Shown: positions 44,349 to 54,410, counted from the stretch's first letter. The stretch is 64,000 bases of DNA from an uncultured Porphyromonadaceae bacterium (GCA_900538705.1 UPZG01000001.1:930001-994000), one strand, 5' to 3'. Translations and numbers: made by a program. The notes: generated from the letters alone by a model not told the origin.

Positions 44349-46655
44349 ATGAAGAACGGTTATGTGATAGGGTGTGTTATGATATTGGCAGGACTGCAAG
44401 GATGTTACAAGATACCTGAGCCGGTGATGACTGTTGATAAAATGGGAATTGAAGTGACCCCGGCCGAGAATAGGGAGTATTCCTATACCGATAAACGTAG
44501 CGGATTCTATTACGGGCGTACACATGAGTCTCATTTCGGTGCGTGGCATGCCGGATGGAATATTGCCCAACGGCGTATCGTAAGCGACTATGACCTGTAT
44601 GTCGATGGTGTTTTATTGCCTCGCGACAGTGCTGCCGTTACGGTATATCCGCATTATCTGAAACGCAGCTTTACCCATGCTACCGAAGGATTCTACATGG
44701 TCGACGACCGTGCTTTATTGGCGGTAATGCTGACCGATGTTGCCGGCGACAGTATTTCTATCGCTCTCGATACGACGTTGTTGTCGCAGCCCCGTTATGC
44801 CGATGGTATTTTATGGTATGTACCTCGCGAGAGCCCCGATAGCCTTTTGGCTGTGACGTCGTATAAAGAGGTGCAAGGTCGTTACGAGGGCGGACGTTTG
44901 CAATACCCGGTAGAGGGGAAAGGCTTCTTGTTGGCCTATGGTAGTGAGAAAGAGTGTCTTGACAATATAGCCGCTTTTCGGAAGGAGGGCTCTTCATGGT
45001 TGGATGCACGACGTACGCGTATGAATGGCATCGTGGCATATTCAAATCCTATGCAGAGTAATTCCGATACGCTCGACAAAGCCATAGCATGGCTTTTGCT
45101 CACGACCGACCAATTGGTGACCCGCCAGCAAGGCCGCGGTATATATGCCGGCTTACCGTGGTTTAACGAATATTGGGGACGCGATATGTTTATATCGATG
45201 CCTGGAGCGACACTTGTCAACGGCGAGTTTGATGTGACGCGCGAAATTCTTGCCGATTTCTCGAGACTTCAAGATACGGCAATTTCTTCGCTTACGCGCG
45301 GCCGTATTCCCAACCGTGCCAATATGGATGGTATCCTATATAATACTGTCGATGGAACACCTCGCTTTGTTATGCAAGTGGCCGATTACGTACGCTACTC
45401 GGGCGATACGGCATTTATCCGCGAGATATATCCTGCCGTAGCTTTGAGTATACAGGCATCGATAGACCATTTTATCGACGAAAACGGTTATCTCTGTCAT
45501 GCCGATGCCGATACCTGGATGGATGTGGTGAGGAACGGTATACCCGGTTCGCCGCGAGGCAACCGTGCCAATGACATACAAGCCTTGTGGTATAACCAAC
45601 TGAAAGACGGCGCTTATATGGCACGTTATATGGGCGCGACCGATGATGCTGCTGCTTGGGAAAAGCGCGCCGAGGAGCTTCGCCGCAAGTTTGCAGCTGA
45701 TTTTTGCGATACGACAACCTATTTGGTATATGACCACCTCAATGCCGATGGCTCGAAGGATGTGCAAGTGCGTCCCAACCAACTGTATACTTTTGAGTTG
45801 ATAGACGACACAGCATTCTGTATGCATGTGACTCGCCGTGTATGGGAAGAGCTGGTATATCCGTGGGGTGTGGGCTCACTCAGTCAGGATGACGACAATT
45901 TCCATCCGCAACATGAGAATTGGCATTATTATCATAAAGACGATGCTTATCATAATGGTACCGTATGGTTGTGGAACAATGGTGAGGCCATGCAACGCAT
46001 GATACAGTTTGGACAACCCGATATAGCCTGGCAACTCTTCGATAATATGAACCGGCAAGCGTTGCAACAAGGAGCCGTAGGCAGCCTCTCGGAGAATGCC
46101 GACGCGCATCCTCGCGAAGGTGCCCAGTGGGCAGGGCGCTCCGGCACTTTTTTGCAGGCCTGGAGTAATGCCGAGCAGTTGCGCGTGTGGTACCAATACT
46201 TCCTCGGCATACGTCCCGATATGATTAACCGCACGATAACCATCAATCCGCAAATGCCGTCGGCAATTACCTCACTCACCTGGAGTGAGCGCATAGGTAG
46301 CGGTTGCCTGATAGGTGCATACGAGCGTACCGATAAGGAAACGGCCTATGCCTATGTCTTGCGCGATGAGGATGCCACAGTGCATCTGTCTATTCCGCTT
46401 TTTGCGCCTGTTGATGTAGAGCTGAAGCGTGGTGAAATGTTGCTTGCAACGGTTGTGGGCTCACAGTTGACGTTGCAGGTGAAAAGTTCCGATGGAAAGG
46501 ATGTGCTGAATGTAACATCGGAACAAGACAGTGAGTTAGTGCGCCGTCAGCAAGAGTATGATAGCTTCTTTGAGGGGACGACTTTTTGCCAGCCTGTGCA
46601 TCGCGATAACCTCAAGGCTTTTGATGAATATCACGAAATACCTCTAACATATTAA
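44349..46655 (+). CDS. Lipoprotein amylo-alpha-1,6-glucosidase (GH133-like glycogen debranching domain)
   Basis: 768 residues. The N-terminus has a lipoprotein signal (MILAGLQGC, Cys19), so the enzyme is exported and lipid-anchored. The body is a glycogen debranching enzyme C-terminal (alpha/alpha barrel) domain: LPWFNEYWGRDMFISMPG, HADADTWMDVVRNG with a likely catalytic Asp, and GTVWLWNNGEAM near the second acid. Cytoplasmic relatives cut alpha-1,6 branches of glycogen; here the periplasmic or surface location suggests action on incoming glucans (inference). Followed 14 bases later by a VOC gene and CorA. Confidence 0.85.
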   Translation: MKNGYVIGCVMILAGLQGCYKIPEPVMTVDKMGIEVTPAENREYSYTDKRSGFYYGRTHESHFGAWHAGWNIAQRRIVSDYDLYVDGVLLPRDSAAVTVYPHYLKRSFTHATEGFYMVDDRALLAVMLTDVAGDSISIALDTTLLSQPRYADGILWYVPRESPDSLLAVTSYKEVQGRYEGGRLQYPVEGKGFLLAYGSEKECLDNIAAFRKEGSSWLDARRTRMNGIVAYSNPMQSNSDTLDKAIAWLLLTTDQLVTRQQGRGIYAGLPWFNEYWGRDMFISMPGATLVNGEFDVTREILADFSRLQDTAISSLTRGRIPNRANMDGILYNTVDGTPRFVMQVADYVRYSGDTAFIREIYPAVALSIQASIDHFIDENGYLCHADADTWMDVVRNGIPGSPRGNRANDIQALWYNQLKDGAYMARYMGATDDAAAWEKRAEELRRKFAADFCDTTTYLVYDHLNADGSKDVQVRPNQLYTFELIDDTAFCMHVTRRVWEELVYPWGVGSLSQDDDNFHPQHENWHYYHKDDAYHNGTVWLWNNGEAMQRMIQFGQPDIAWQLFDNMNRQALQQGAVGSLSENADAHPREGAQWAGRSGTFLQAWSNAEQLRVWYQYFLGIRPDMINRTITINPQMPSAITSLTWSERIGSGCLIGAYERTDKETAYAYVLRDEDATVHLSIPLFAPVDVELKRGEMLLATVVGSQLTLQVKSSDGKDVLNVTSEQDSELVRRQQEYDSFFEGTTFCQPVHRDNLKAFDEYHEIPLTY

Positions 46656-46669
46656 AACGAACGAGACTA

Positions 46670-47044
46670 ATGAAAATAACAGGACATTTCGACCATTTCA
46701 ATATTAATGTAACCGATTTAGACCGTAGTATCCGTTTCTATCGCGAAGCCTTAGGACTGAGAGAATTGCGGCGCAAGGAGGCTGCCGACGGCTCTTTCAT
46801 ATTGGTCTACCTGACCGATGGCTCGGATTTCAGCCTGGAACTTACATGGTTGCGCGACCATTGCCAACCTTATGAATTGGGCGATAATGAGTCGCATCTG
46901 TGCTTGCGTGTTGAGGGCGATTATGACGAGGCACGAAAGTATCATCGCGAGATGGGCTGTATATGCTATGAGAACGAGGCTATGGGGCTCTATTTTATTC
47001 ACGATCCTGACGATTATTGGATAGAGGTATTACCCATGAAATAG
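46670..47044 (+). CDS. VOC family protein (glyoxalase I-like)
   Basis: 124 residues, a two-module vicinal oxygen chelate fold. HFNINVTDLDRSIRFYREALGL is the usual first strand-helix, and His (N-terminal), Glu of SLELTW, His of SHLCLRV and Glu of WIEVLP are placed as metal ligands, as in glyoxalase I. Substrate not determined. It is 14 bases behind the debranching enzyme gene and about 48 bases before corA. Confidence 0.85.
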   Translation: MKITGHFDHFNINVTDLDRSIRFYREALGLRELRRKEAADGSFILVYLTDGSDFSLELTWLRDHCQPYELGDNESHLCLRVEGDYDEARKYHREMGCICYENEAMGLYFIHDPDDYWIEVLPMK

Positions 47045-47091
47045 TTATAGAATGATTAGAAACAGTATTATTTTATTTGTTTGATATACCG

Positions 47092-48021
47092 ATGTTACAT
47101 AGATATCTTTTCCATCAGAAGTTTGTTGATGCCGAACCGGGGGTCATATTTGGGCTGTGGACACATGTTGACATGCCCGACGAAAAAGAGCAAGAGTATC
47201 TGATACAGGAGTGCGGTATCCCCCAAGATTTCATTTCTGATATAACCGATAGCGACGAACGTCCGCGTATTGAATATGACGAGGGTATAACGTATATTGT
47301 GCTGCGCATCCCGCGGAAAAACGAGTCGGGTAAAATACCCTATTCGACAGTACCCTTGGGTATCGTTATAACAGCCGACAGTGTTGTGACGATAGCTCCG
47401 TTTGCCAATGATGTAGTGGCCGATTTCTTGCAGTTTGCCCGTAAGAAAAACGTACATATTGCTATGCCTCACGATTTGGCGCTGCGTCTGATGACATCGG
47501 CATCGGTGTGGTACATGAAGTATATGAAGCAGATAAATGCCGAGGTGGCCAATGCCGAAAGTGTCTTGGAAAAGAGTATTCGCAATGAAGACCTTTTACG
47601 ATTGATGTACCTTGACAAAAGTATGGTATTTTTCAATGCAGCCATTAGAGGTAATGAGATGACCTTGGCAAAGTTCTCGAACATGCTACACTCAGAGACC
47701 GATTATTCTCGCGATATTTATGAAGATACGCGTGTAGAGTTGCGACAGGCGCATGCTATGGTGAGCATATATAGTGATATTCTTACGGGGACCATGGATT
47801 CGTTTGCCTCTATCATATCGAACAATGTGAATACCATCATGAAACGTATGACGGCCATTTCGTTGATACTGATGTTGCCTACGCTGATAGCCAGCTTCTA
47901 TGGCATGAATGTCATTACGTTTGTAGAGGATTCGCCTTCGGCATTCGTTATCATCCTTTTGTTCTCGTTGCTTTTGTCGGCAGTTACCTACGGTATTTTC
48001 AAGTGGAAAAACTGGATATAA
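47092..48021 (+). CDS. CorA family magnesium/divalent cation channel
   Basis: 309 residues: a cytoplasmic domain, a long stalk helix and two C-terminal membrane segments; the selectivity motif YGMNV appears between them (about residue 267-271), and the second helix ends with KWKNWI. The ATG at 47092 is preferred over an upstream TTG in the same frame. Homopentamer that admits Mg2+. Tail-to-tail with the CCA transferase gene. Confidence 0.9.
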   Translation: MLHRYLFHQKFVDAEPGVIFGLWTHVDMPDEKEQEYLIQECGIPQDFISDITDSDERPRIEYDEGITYIVLRIPRKNESGKIPYSTVPLGIVITADSVVTIAPFANDVVADFLQFARKKNVHIAMPHDLALRLMTSASVWYMKYMKQINAEVANAESVLEKSIRNEDLLRLMYLDKSMVFFNAAIRGNEMTLAKFSNMLHSETDYSRDIYEDTRVELRQAHAMVSIYSDILTGTMDSFASIISNNVNTIMKRMTAISLILMLPTLIASFYGMNVITFVEDSPSAFVIILLFSLLLSAVTYGIFKWKNWI

Positions 48022-48051
48022 CCGTATTCGGTTCTATCCGGTCCCGTAGTT

Positions 48052-49491
48052 TTATGGGCGTTTTATGCCTAACCGCTCTGCTTCGGCAAGCATATATTGC
48101 CATGCAGCTTCCCGTTCGTTAGGGATGATACCGTCGAGAATGGCGTCTTTGATGCTTTTTTTCAGTTCGCCTACTTCGCGTGAAGGGGGTAAAGAGAAAT
48201 AAGCCATAATCTCTTCGCCGTTAACCGGCGGTTGAAAATTGCGGATACGGTCTTTTTCCTCAATCTCGGCCAGTTTGCGACGTACAAGGGCAAAGTTATC
48301 GAGGAAACGACGCACCTTTTCGGCATTGCGCGAGGTGATGTCGGCTTCGCATAGAATCATGAGGTCGTCTATGTCGTTGCTTGCATCGAAAAGCAGTCGC
48401 CGTACTGCTGAGTCGGTGACAACATCTTCTACAAGTGCAATAGGGCGCATGTGCAATTCTACCATCTTTTGCACATACTTCATGCGTTCGTCCATAGGCA
48501 ATTTCATGGTACGGAATATGCCCGGTATCATTTTGGCACCTATAAAGTCGTGGTTGTGGAAGCTCCAGCCCGTTTTATCGTCGTAGCGTTTGGAGCGAGG
48601 CTTGCCAATGTCGTGGAACAGGGCTGCCCATCGTAGCCATTCGTTACGCGAGCGCAAGGCCACATTGTCGAGTACGGCAAGCGTGTGGTAGAAGTTGTCT
48701 TTGTGTCCTCTACCGTTTTTGGTCTCTATTCCTTTTAGAGCCGTCAGTTCGGGACATATATATGATAGCAGACCGCTATCGTCGAGCATGATGAACCCGC
48801 GAGATGGAATGTCGGAGCGGATTATCTTTGATAATTCGTCGATGATACGTTCGCGCGATATGATAGTGAAACGCTCACTGTTGCGTTTGATGGCATCGAA
48901 TGTGTCGGGGTGTATCGTGAAATGCAGCTGCGAAGCAAAGCGTATGGCTCGCATCATGCGCAGCGGGTCGTCGCTGAAAGTGATATCGGGGTCGAGTGGG
49001 GTACGGATGATGCGTTCTTGCAAGTCTTTTCTGCCATCAAAGGGGTCTACAAGCATACCGTAGTGTGCTTTGTTGAGGCATATAGCCATGGCATTGATGG
49101 TGAAATCGCGGCGATTCTGGTCGTCTTGCAGGGAGCCGTCTTCTACGACAGGTTTGCGCGAGTCGTGCGAGTATGATTCGCGTCGGGCTCCCACAAACTC
49201 TACTTCCCAGGTCTCATTGCCGTTGTGGTATTTTACTTGGGCTGTCCCGAAGTTGCGAAATACTGCGAGGTGTGCTTTGCGTCCTATCTTGCGGCAAAGG
49301 GCTTCGGCTATTTCTATACCGCTACCCAAAGATACCACGTCTATATCTTTCGAGGGCCGGTTCAGCATGATATCGCGTACGAAGCCGCCTATGACGAAAC
49401 ATTCTCTTCCCATCTCGTCGGCAACGTCGCTTATAAGAGAAAAGACAGGATGAGAGAGGTATTGACTCCAATCGGTGCTATTTAATTCCAT
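48052..49491 (-). CDS. tRNA nucleotidyltransferase / poly(A) polymerase family with HD domain
   Basis: 479 residues: class II nucleotidyltransferase with GGFVRDIML and the DIDVV acids, RRDFTINAM, then an HD domain (LFHDIGKP). It adds CCA to tRNAs (none of the tRNAs here encodes CCA) and may carry phosphodiesterase activity through the HD motif. A longer frame reaches 49533, but a -7-like box (minus TAACTTTG, 49528-49521) lies inside it, so ATG 49491 (MELNSTDW) is chosen. Confidence 0.9.
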   Translation of the reverse strand: MELNSTDWSQYLSHPVFSLISDVADEMGRECFVIGGFVRDIMLNRPSKDIDVVSLGSGIEIAEALCRKIGRKAHLAVFRNFGTAQVKYHNGNETWEVEFVGARRESYSHDSRKPVVEDGSLQDDQNRRDFTINAMAICLNKAHYGMLVDPFDGRKDLQERIIRTPLDPDITFSDDPLRMMRAIRFASQLHFTIHPDTFDAIKRNSERFTIISRERIIDELSKIIRSDIPSRGFIMLDDSGLLSYICPELTALKGIETKNGRGHKDNFYHTLAVLDNVALRSRNEWLRWAALFHDIGKPRSKRYDDKTGWSFHNHDFIGAKMIPGIFRTMKLPMDERMKYVQKMVELHMRPIALVEDVVTDSAVRRLLFDASNDIDDLMILCEADITSRNAEKVRRFLDNFALVRRKLAEIEEKDRIRNFQPPVNGEEIMAYFSLPPSREVGELKKSIKDAILDGIIPNEREAAWQYMLAEAERLGIKRP

Positions 49492-49520
49492 ACAAAATAT
49501 CACTCTACGCTTTGAGGGCG

Positions 49521-49528
49521 CAAAGTTA
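49521..49528 (-). promoter_or_regulatory. Candidate -7 box of the CCA transferase gene
   Basis: Minus strand TAACTTTG, 30 bases before the ATG; supports the shorter start at 49491. Confidence 0.45.
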
Positions 49529-49595
49529 CACATTTTATGCCTATTTGCCAGCCGCGATGCTTTATATTTTTAACATCGTGGCCTGGCCGTAGGGG

Positions 49596-50771
49596 TCAGT
49601 CAAGAGGAATGATGTCTTCTTTGAAATTGGTAAGGCATTCTAGCCCGTTGCCGGTTACGAGGTATGTATTCTCTACACCTACGGCTCCAGTACCCGGAAT
49701 GACAAATTTAGGTTCTATGGCTATGATGTTACCTTCTGCAAGGATGTCGTGTGAGCGAGGAGCCAACACCGGCAATTCGTTGATTTCTATACCTACGCCG
49801 TGTCCAATAAACCCGGCATGCTGGGTATGTCCCATGAAATAATCGCCTAGTCCGGCTTTGGTCGATATGTCGAGAGCGGTGTTATACAATTCTGAAGCTG
49901 CTACACCCGGGCGGGCTATAGCCCTCAGTGCTTCATGAATAGCCCGCGAGGTGGCATGTGCGCGGTGTGCAAGTTCGGGGATCTGTCCTACAGAGAAGGT
50001 TCGCGACATGTCGGTCATGTAGCCCGTGAAGTTACCGCATAAATCTACCATAACGGTAGTGCCTTGCTTGATAAGCGTACCGTTGCATCCTATGGGCAGC
50101 GACTCATCGAGGCCGGCACCGCCCAGGGCAAAGTCGTAGGGCGAAGGCACATCGGCATTATTGCCGCTCAACAGGCTTCCCATAAAGACTTCCATACTGG
50201 GGCCTGCTACCCGGAAAATACCCAGGCAACCCTCCATGCGCAGGCGGCGTTCTATCTCTATTTGTAGTTCAAAGTCGGTCATTCCCTCCTCATACATGGC
50301 TTCGATGTGACTGTATGCAGCCTCGTGGCGTGTTGCCGATTCTTTCAGTTTTTCTATTTCGTAGGGCGTTTTGGTAGCGCGTACGTTGCGAAGAATGGTT
50401 GAGCCGTTGGTTATCTCGGCATCCTTGAAAACCTTGCTTATTCTTGTAATATCGCTGTATGAGGTGTAGTCGAGTTCGAGTGCGATGCGTTGAGGCATTG
50501 CAACGTCGGCTTCTTGTAAAATGGCAGGAATCTCTTCGGGCTTGTGTATATATACGACAAATTCGCCTTGCAATCCTACAGGGCGTTTTACAAAATAAAA
50601 CTGGTTGCCCGACTTATCTAAGTAGATGTATCCGCTGAAAATCTGTCCCGCGGCATAGTAGATATTTACGTTTGTATTGATGAGCAGTGCATCGGCATCA
50701 GATGCCTGTAATGCTTTGAATATCTTGTTATACCGTACAAGAGCTTCTGATTTGAATTGAGAACTGAACAT
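49596..50771 (-). CDS. M24 family metallopeptidase (Xaa-Pro aminopeptidase-like)
   Basis: 391 residues: creatinase N-terminal domain (about 15-140) and a pita-bread catalytic domain. Metal ligands are visible as Asp in MVDLCGNF and MTDMSRT, His in GHGVGI, Glu in IAIEPKFV and GVENTYLV. Xaa-Pro peptidases free N-terminal residues before proline. Preceded by the HAD gene with a 12-base gap, so the two form an operon. Confidence 0.88.
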   Translation of the reverse strand: MFSSQFKSEALVRYNKIFKALQASDADALLINTNVNIYYAAGQIFSGYIYLDKSGNQFYFVKRPVGLQGEFVVYIHKPEEIPAILQEADVAMPQRIALELDYTSYSDITRISKVFKDAEITNGSTILRNVRATKTPYEIEKLKESATRHEAAYSHIEAMYEEGMTDFELQIEIERRLRMEGCLGIFRVAGPSMEVFMGSLLSGNNADVPSPYDFALGGAGLDESLPIGCNGTLIKQGTTVMVDLCGNFTGYMTDMSRTFSVGQIPELAHRAHATSRAIHEALRAIARPGVAASELYNTALDISTKAGLGDYFMGHTQHAGFIGHGVGIEINELPVLAPRSHDILAEGNIIAIEPKFVIPGTGAVGVENTYLVTGNGLECLTNFKEDIIPLD

Positions 50772-50783
50772 AACGGGTGTGGA

Positions 50784-51434
50784 TTATAATGTATTATTGG
50801 TTTTCAGTGATATAAAGTGGCGCGTGAGTGCCTCGAAAGAGTCGAAATGCAGGTCGTAATCGTCGGTTTTGCCGAAGCCGTAGCTTACCCATACAAATGG
50901 TATGGACGCACGGCGGCTTTCACGGCTATCTCCGTCGGTATCGCCCACATATACCGGATGGCGCAGATTGTAACGCTGTGACAGTAATTGTATGTTCTCG
51001 GCCTTTTGCAGGCGAGTATCACCATACGACAATACGTCTGTGATACAGGATGTTAACCCGGCATAGCGTACGAATATGGGTAGCTCACGCTCGTCGCAGT
51101 TGCTAAGTATAAAGAGCTTATAGTGTTGAGCCAGAGCTGTTATTCCTTCTGTAACACCAGGGTAAAGCGTGCCACCGAGGCGGGGCAGTTCGCTTACTTC
51201 CAAACGATTGATGGCTTCTATAAACGCCTGTGTATATGGCTCGGGTACAAAGTGGGCGAGTATTTTGTCAATGGGTGTGCCCATATATGCCAGTAATTCG
51301 CTACGACTGATATGTGTTGTGCTGCCAATTTCGGCGAATGCCATGTTCCAAATGGTGGCGTATGTATCCACGGCATCCCATAGAGTGCCGTCCATGTCGA
51401 AAATCAATGCGTCTGTCTGCTTATCAATAGTCAT
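50784..51434 (-). CDS. HAD family phosphatase (phosphoglycolate phosphatase-like)
   Basis: 216 residues. Nucleophile motif FDMDGTLWD (Asp13/Asp15), motif II LSNCDE and motif IV VGDTDGDSRESRRA, with a helical cap insert after motif I; this is the GPH-type subclass. Substrate unknown. The longer frame from 51482 covers a -7-like box (minus TAACTTTG, 51472-51465), so ATG 51434 is chosen. Upstream of the M24 gene. Confidence 0.85.
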   Translation of the reverse strand: MTIDKQTDALIFDMDGTLWDAVDTYATIWNMAFAEIGSTTHISRSELLAYMGTPIDKILAHFVPEPYTQAFIEAINRLEVSELPRLGGTLYPGVTEGITALAQHYKLFILSNCDERELPIFVRYAGLTSCITDVLSYGDTRLQKAENIQLLSQRYNLRHPVYVGDTDGDSRESRRASIPFVWVSYGFGKTDDYDLHFDSFEALTRHFISLKTNNTL

Positions 51435-51464
51435 TGATTGGAGGTTTACCTTTTCAACTCGCTT

Positions 51465-51472
51465 CAAAGTTA
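51465..51472 (-). promoter_or_regulatory. Candidate -7 box of the HAD-M24 operon
   Basis: Minus strand TAACTTTG, about 31 bases before ATG 51434; no clear -33 element. Confidence 0.45.
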
Positions 51473-51598
51473 GTGAAAACATCGTACTCGTGTGGCATAG
51501 AGACTGCTTTTTTATGATGTTTTTTGTGTATGTATTACTTTACGACAAGAAATGGCGAAGTTTGCAATTCAGAGGCATCTTTTTATGAGAATATGATA

Positions 51599-51634
51599 TA
51601 AAAAGAGAGTCCGGCAAAATAGACCGAACTCTCT
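51599..51634 (-). terminator. Terminator of the secreted CHB_HEX protein gene
   Basis: Stem AGAGAGTCCGG / CCGAACTCTCT with one mismatch; on the minus strand it is followed by TTTTTAT, so it stops transcription from 53169. Confidence 0.7.
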
Positions 51635-51696
51635 GAATTTCTATGCAAGGTGATATTTCGCAAAGGATGTACCACCTTTCCTATCGTATAAGCAGA

Positions 51697-53169
51697 TTAG
51701 CGAACTACGACTTTGGTAGCTTTGTTGCCAACTTTTACGATATACAAGCCTTTAGCAGCTACCTTGATGTCACGACCGGCAACACCTGTAGCAACCAATT
51801 TACCTGTGATATTATATACTGCTACGCTTTCGCCATTGCCAGTAGTTACGATGTGACCGTTTACGGCATATGCTTTACCGGCTACAGCCTTAACGCTTTC
51901 AACAGATGTTGTCTTGTTGATATTTGTAGGATAAATTTGCAGAGTACCTTTGAATATATTTACAAAGCCTGTTACATCGTATATGTCATCTCCTACCTCG
52001 GGAATGGCAATATCAAATCTTTGATAAGCAGCAATGCTACCAGTGGCATCTGTAAAGTTGCCTTCTGTAGAAACTGTAACATTTTTGATAAGAACGTATT
52101 CGCTTACCATATCTTCTGTAATACTGTTGATAGTAACAGTTTCGGGTGTTACGGGTGTTCCTTGGGTGGCCTCACCGAATGAACTTGCTACAGGAGTAAG
52201 TTGATATGTGCCTTGATAGTATCCTACGCTACCACATATGTTTGTCAGAACATCACCATTGGTATAGGTGTTGTCCAAATCGCCATATACTTGTACAGAG
52301 GTTGTACCATCGGTAATAAACATATATCGGTTATATTGATAGATAACGGTGACAGGACATGTAATCTTATATACATCATCCATTGCAGCACCCGTTGTAT
52401 TAGTAGCTAAAAATGCTGCTATTGAATTTACCTCAGGAATAGTTGCAAAAGTATAAGTAGCTTCAGCAATGTCAGATTGGTTACCATCTTTTATGGCAAT
52501 TGCTTTGATTGTTGTTGTTTCGCTTATAACGATGGGTGCACTGTATAAGGTTTTGGTAGCATCGGGTGTCGTTCCATCTACTGTATAGTAAATAGAAGCA
52601 CCTTCTGTTGAACATGTAAGCTCAACACTTTGAGCGCTGTAGTAAGTGCCTTCTGGCAAAGAGAAACGAGGAGAAGCAACGCCAGCTACATTGGATACAG
52701 TGACATCGAGACCTGAGAAATCGAATTGTCCAGCTTTAGTAGCTCCATCAGTTCCGTAGGTAGCTTTTTCTCCTACTGTAAGAGATACCTCAGCAGCATT
52801 TCCTGTCCAGGTTACAGTCCAATTATCACCTTCAGTATTGTAAGTAACACTACCTGTAGAAGGTGTAAGCTCAGTTAAACGTTTCTTACCTTGACTTGAC
52901 AGGTTGAATACAATATTGGTAATATTCGATGCAGAACTTACGGTCAATACATTCTTTGCATAGGTACGCAAATCTTGTCCATTAGCGTTATACGTCGGCG
53001 TAGTTTGACCGTCCATTTTATCGGCAGTAACTGTAATACCGTCGATTGTGCCAGTAATAGTGTAACCTTCCTCTACCCAGTTGACATCTGCGCAGACAAT
53101 GTTGATTACATCGGCATTTGCCAACATAGTGGCGAATGCGGCAAAGAGTGAGAGTAATACTTTTTTCAT
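51697..53169 (-). CDS. Exported protein with CHB_HEX_C domain, OB-like domain and type IX sorting-like C-terminus
   Basis: 490 residues. Signal peptide (1-19, ending LANA). A beta domain (25-165), then a CHB_HEX_C-like Ig domain (about 172-245: TYYSAQSVELTCSTEG ... YYTVDGTTPD), an OB-like domain (about 255-400: VYGDLDNTYTNGD) and a C-terminal 65 residues that look like a Por/type IX secretion sorting domain (VYNITGKLVATGVAG ending KVVVR). Likely surface-exposed or secreted; binding partner unknown. No enzyme motif seen. No close operon partner. Confidence 0.78.
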   Translation of the reverse strand: MKKVLLSLFAAFATMLANADVINIVCADVNWVEEGYTITGTIDGITVTADKMDGQTTPTYNANGQDLRTYAKNVLTVSSASNITNIVFNLSSQGKKRLTELTPSTGSVTYNTEGDNWTVTWTGNAAEVSLTVGEKATYGTDGATKAGQFDFSGLDVTVSNVAGVASPRFSLPEGTYYSAQSVELTCSTEGASIYYTVDGTTPDATKTLYSAPIVISETTTIKAIAIKDGNQSDIAEATYTFATIPEVNSIAAFLATNTTGAAMDDVYKITCPVTVIYQYNRYMFITDGTTSVQVYGDLDNTYTNGDVLTNICGSVGYYQGTYQLTPVASSFGEATQGTPVTPETVTINSITEDMVSEYVLIKNVTVSTEGNFTDATGSIAAYQRFDIAIPEVGDDIYDVTGFVNIFKGTLQIYPTNINKTTSVESVKAVAGKAYAVNGHIVTTGNGESVAVYNITGKLVATGVAGRDIKVAAKGLYIVKVGNKATKVVVR

Positions 53170-53306
53170 AAATATAAAATTTGGTTAGTAATTGATTATC
53201 TGTTATATCCGTAGCGATAAATACCGCTTACTTTAGTTTTGCAAAGTAAACAAAAAAAGTGATGTAGCGATGTAAGAAAAGAGAAAATTTCATATGAATG
53301 TTGGTG

Positions 53307-54104
53307 CTATTGGCTCGTTTGTATTCTCCGCTTTACAAATAGAGCACTAACTTCATATATTGCGTATATGGGGATAAAAACAGCAAGGAGGGTAAAGGGG
53401 TCGCCACTGGGTGTGATAATGGCTGCAACAATGAGCAGTACGATGATGGCATGTCGCCGATAACGTGCAAAGAATGAGCGGTCTATCAGGCCAAAGGTCG
53501 AGAGTAACTTGCAAAGTAGAGGCAGCTCAAAGACGATGCCCATTATAAAGGTTAGCGACAAAAAATTGCCTATGTAAGAGTCGAGGCTTATTTGGTTGGG
53601 TATAAGAGTACTTATCTGGTAGCTGGCAAGAAACCTCAGTGTGAGAGGAAATACCAGAAAATAGCCTACAGCAATGCCTGTGAAAAACAGTATGTTACCG
53701 GCCAAGAAAGCAAAGCGTACGTTGCGCAGTTCGTTCTCGTAGAGTGCGGGGCTTATAAAACACCACAACTGATAAAGTATAAAAGGGAATGCCAGTACAA
53801 CAGCCATCCACATAGAGGTGCTCATGTGTATGAAAAATTGCGATGCAAGTTGTATGTTGATAAGAGATACAGAGAAATCGTCCATCGCAAAGTCGGGAAG
53901 GAATGGGATACGCTGGCTTATAGCCCTCAGGGCGCGGTAAAGAATAAAATCGTTGGAGCAGGGCGCCAGTATGACGTGGTCGAAGAGATAGGGCATGGCG
54001 ATAAACAACCCTACCATCAGTACGGCAATAGCGACGATGATGCGCAACAATACCTTACGCAACTCGTCGAGGTGCTCCCAGAATGTCATTGGCTGACTTT
54101 GCAT
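53307..54104 (-). CDS. tatC: Twin-arginine translocase subunit TatC
   Basis: 265 residues, six membrane segments; core subunit that recognises twin-arginine signal peptides. FWEHLDELRKVLLRIIVA is the standard TatC N-terminus and SPALYENELRNVRF the family signature. Start at 54104 (MQSQPMTF); the second Met is 15 bases in. It follows tatA by 33 bases. Confidence 0.95.
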   Translation of the reverse strand: MQSQPMTFWEHLDELRKVLLRIIVAIAVLMVGLFIAMPYLFDHVILAPCSNDFILYRALRAISQRIPFLPDFAMDDFSVSLINIQLASQFFIHMSTSMWMAVVLAFPFILYQLWCFISPALYENELRNVRFAFLAGNILFFTGIAVGYFLVFPLTLRFLASYQISTLIPNQISLDSYIGNFLSLTFIMGIVFELPLLCKLLSTFGLIDRSFFARYRRHAIIVLLIVAAIITPSGDPFTLLAVFIPIYAIYEVSALFVKRRIQTSQ

Positions 54105-54137
54105 CGGCTCTCTGTTCGGTTGCTTTGCTTCCTATTC

Positions 54138-54377
54138 TTATGCTTTGTCGTTAGGCGTATCGGTGCTGTTTGTGTTGCTCTTATCGTTTTTTTCGGGAGT
54201 AGAGAGATTTTCTTCCACTTCGTTAAGTCCTTTTTTGAAGCTGCGTACGCCTTTGCCTAATCCTTGCATCAGTTCGGGTATTTTTTTCCCGCCGAACAGC
54301 AATAAAACTACGATGACGATGAGTATAATTTCGCCCCATCCTATATTGAAAAGCAACATTAACCCTAAAAGGCCCAT
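54138..54377 (-). CDS. tatA: Twin-arginine translocase subunit TatA/TatE
   Basis: 79 residues: one membrane helix (about 14-30, GWGEIILIVIVVLLLFGGKK), the FGxKKIPEL hinge and an amphipathic helix (LMQGLGKGVRSFKKGL), then a polar tail. No tatB follows in this locus, so this is a minimal two-gene Tat. Promoter-like TACATTTG (minus, 54418-54411) is upstream. Confidence 0.93.
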   Translation of the reverse strand: MGLLGLMLLFNIGWGEIILIVIVVLLLFGGKKIPELMQGLGKGVRSFKKGLNEVEENLSTPEKNDKSNTNSTDTPNDKA

Positions 54378-54410
54378 AGTAGACAGTAGTTTTTGTTATT
54401 TTACGTTGTG

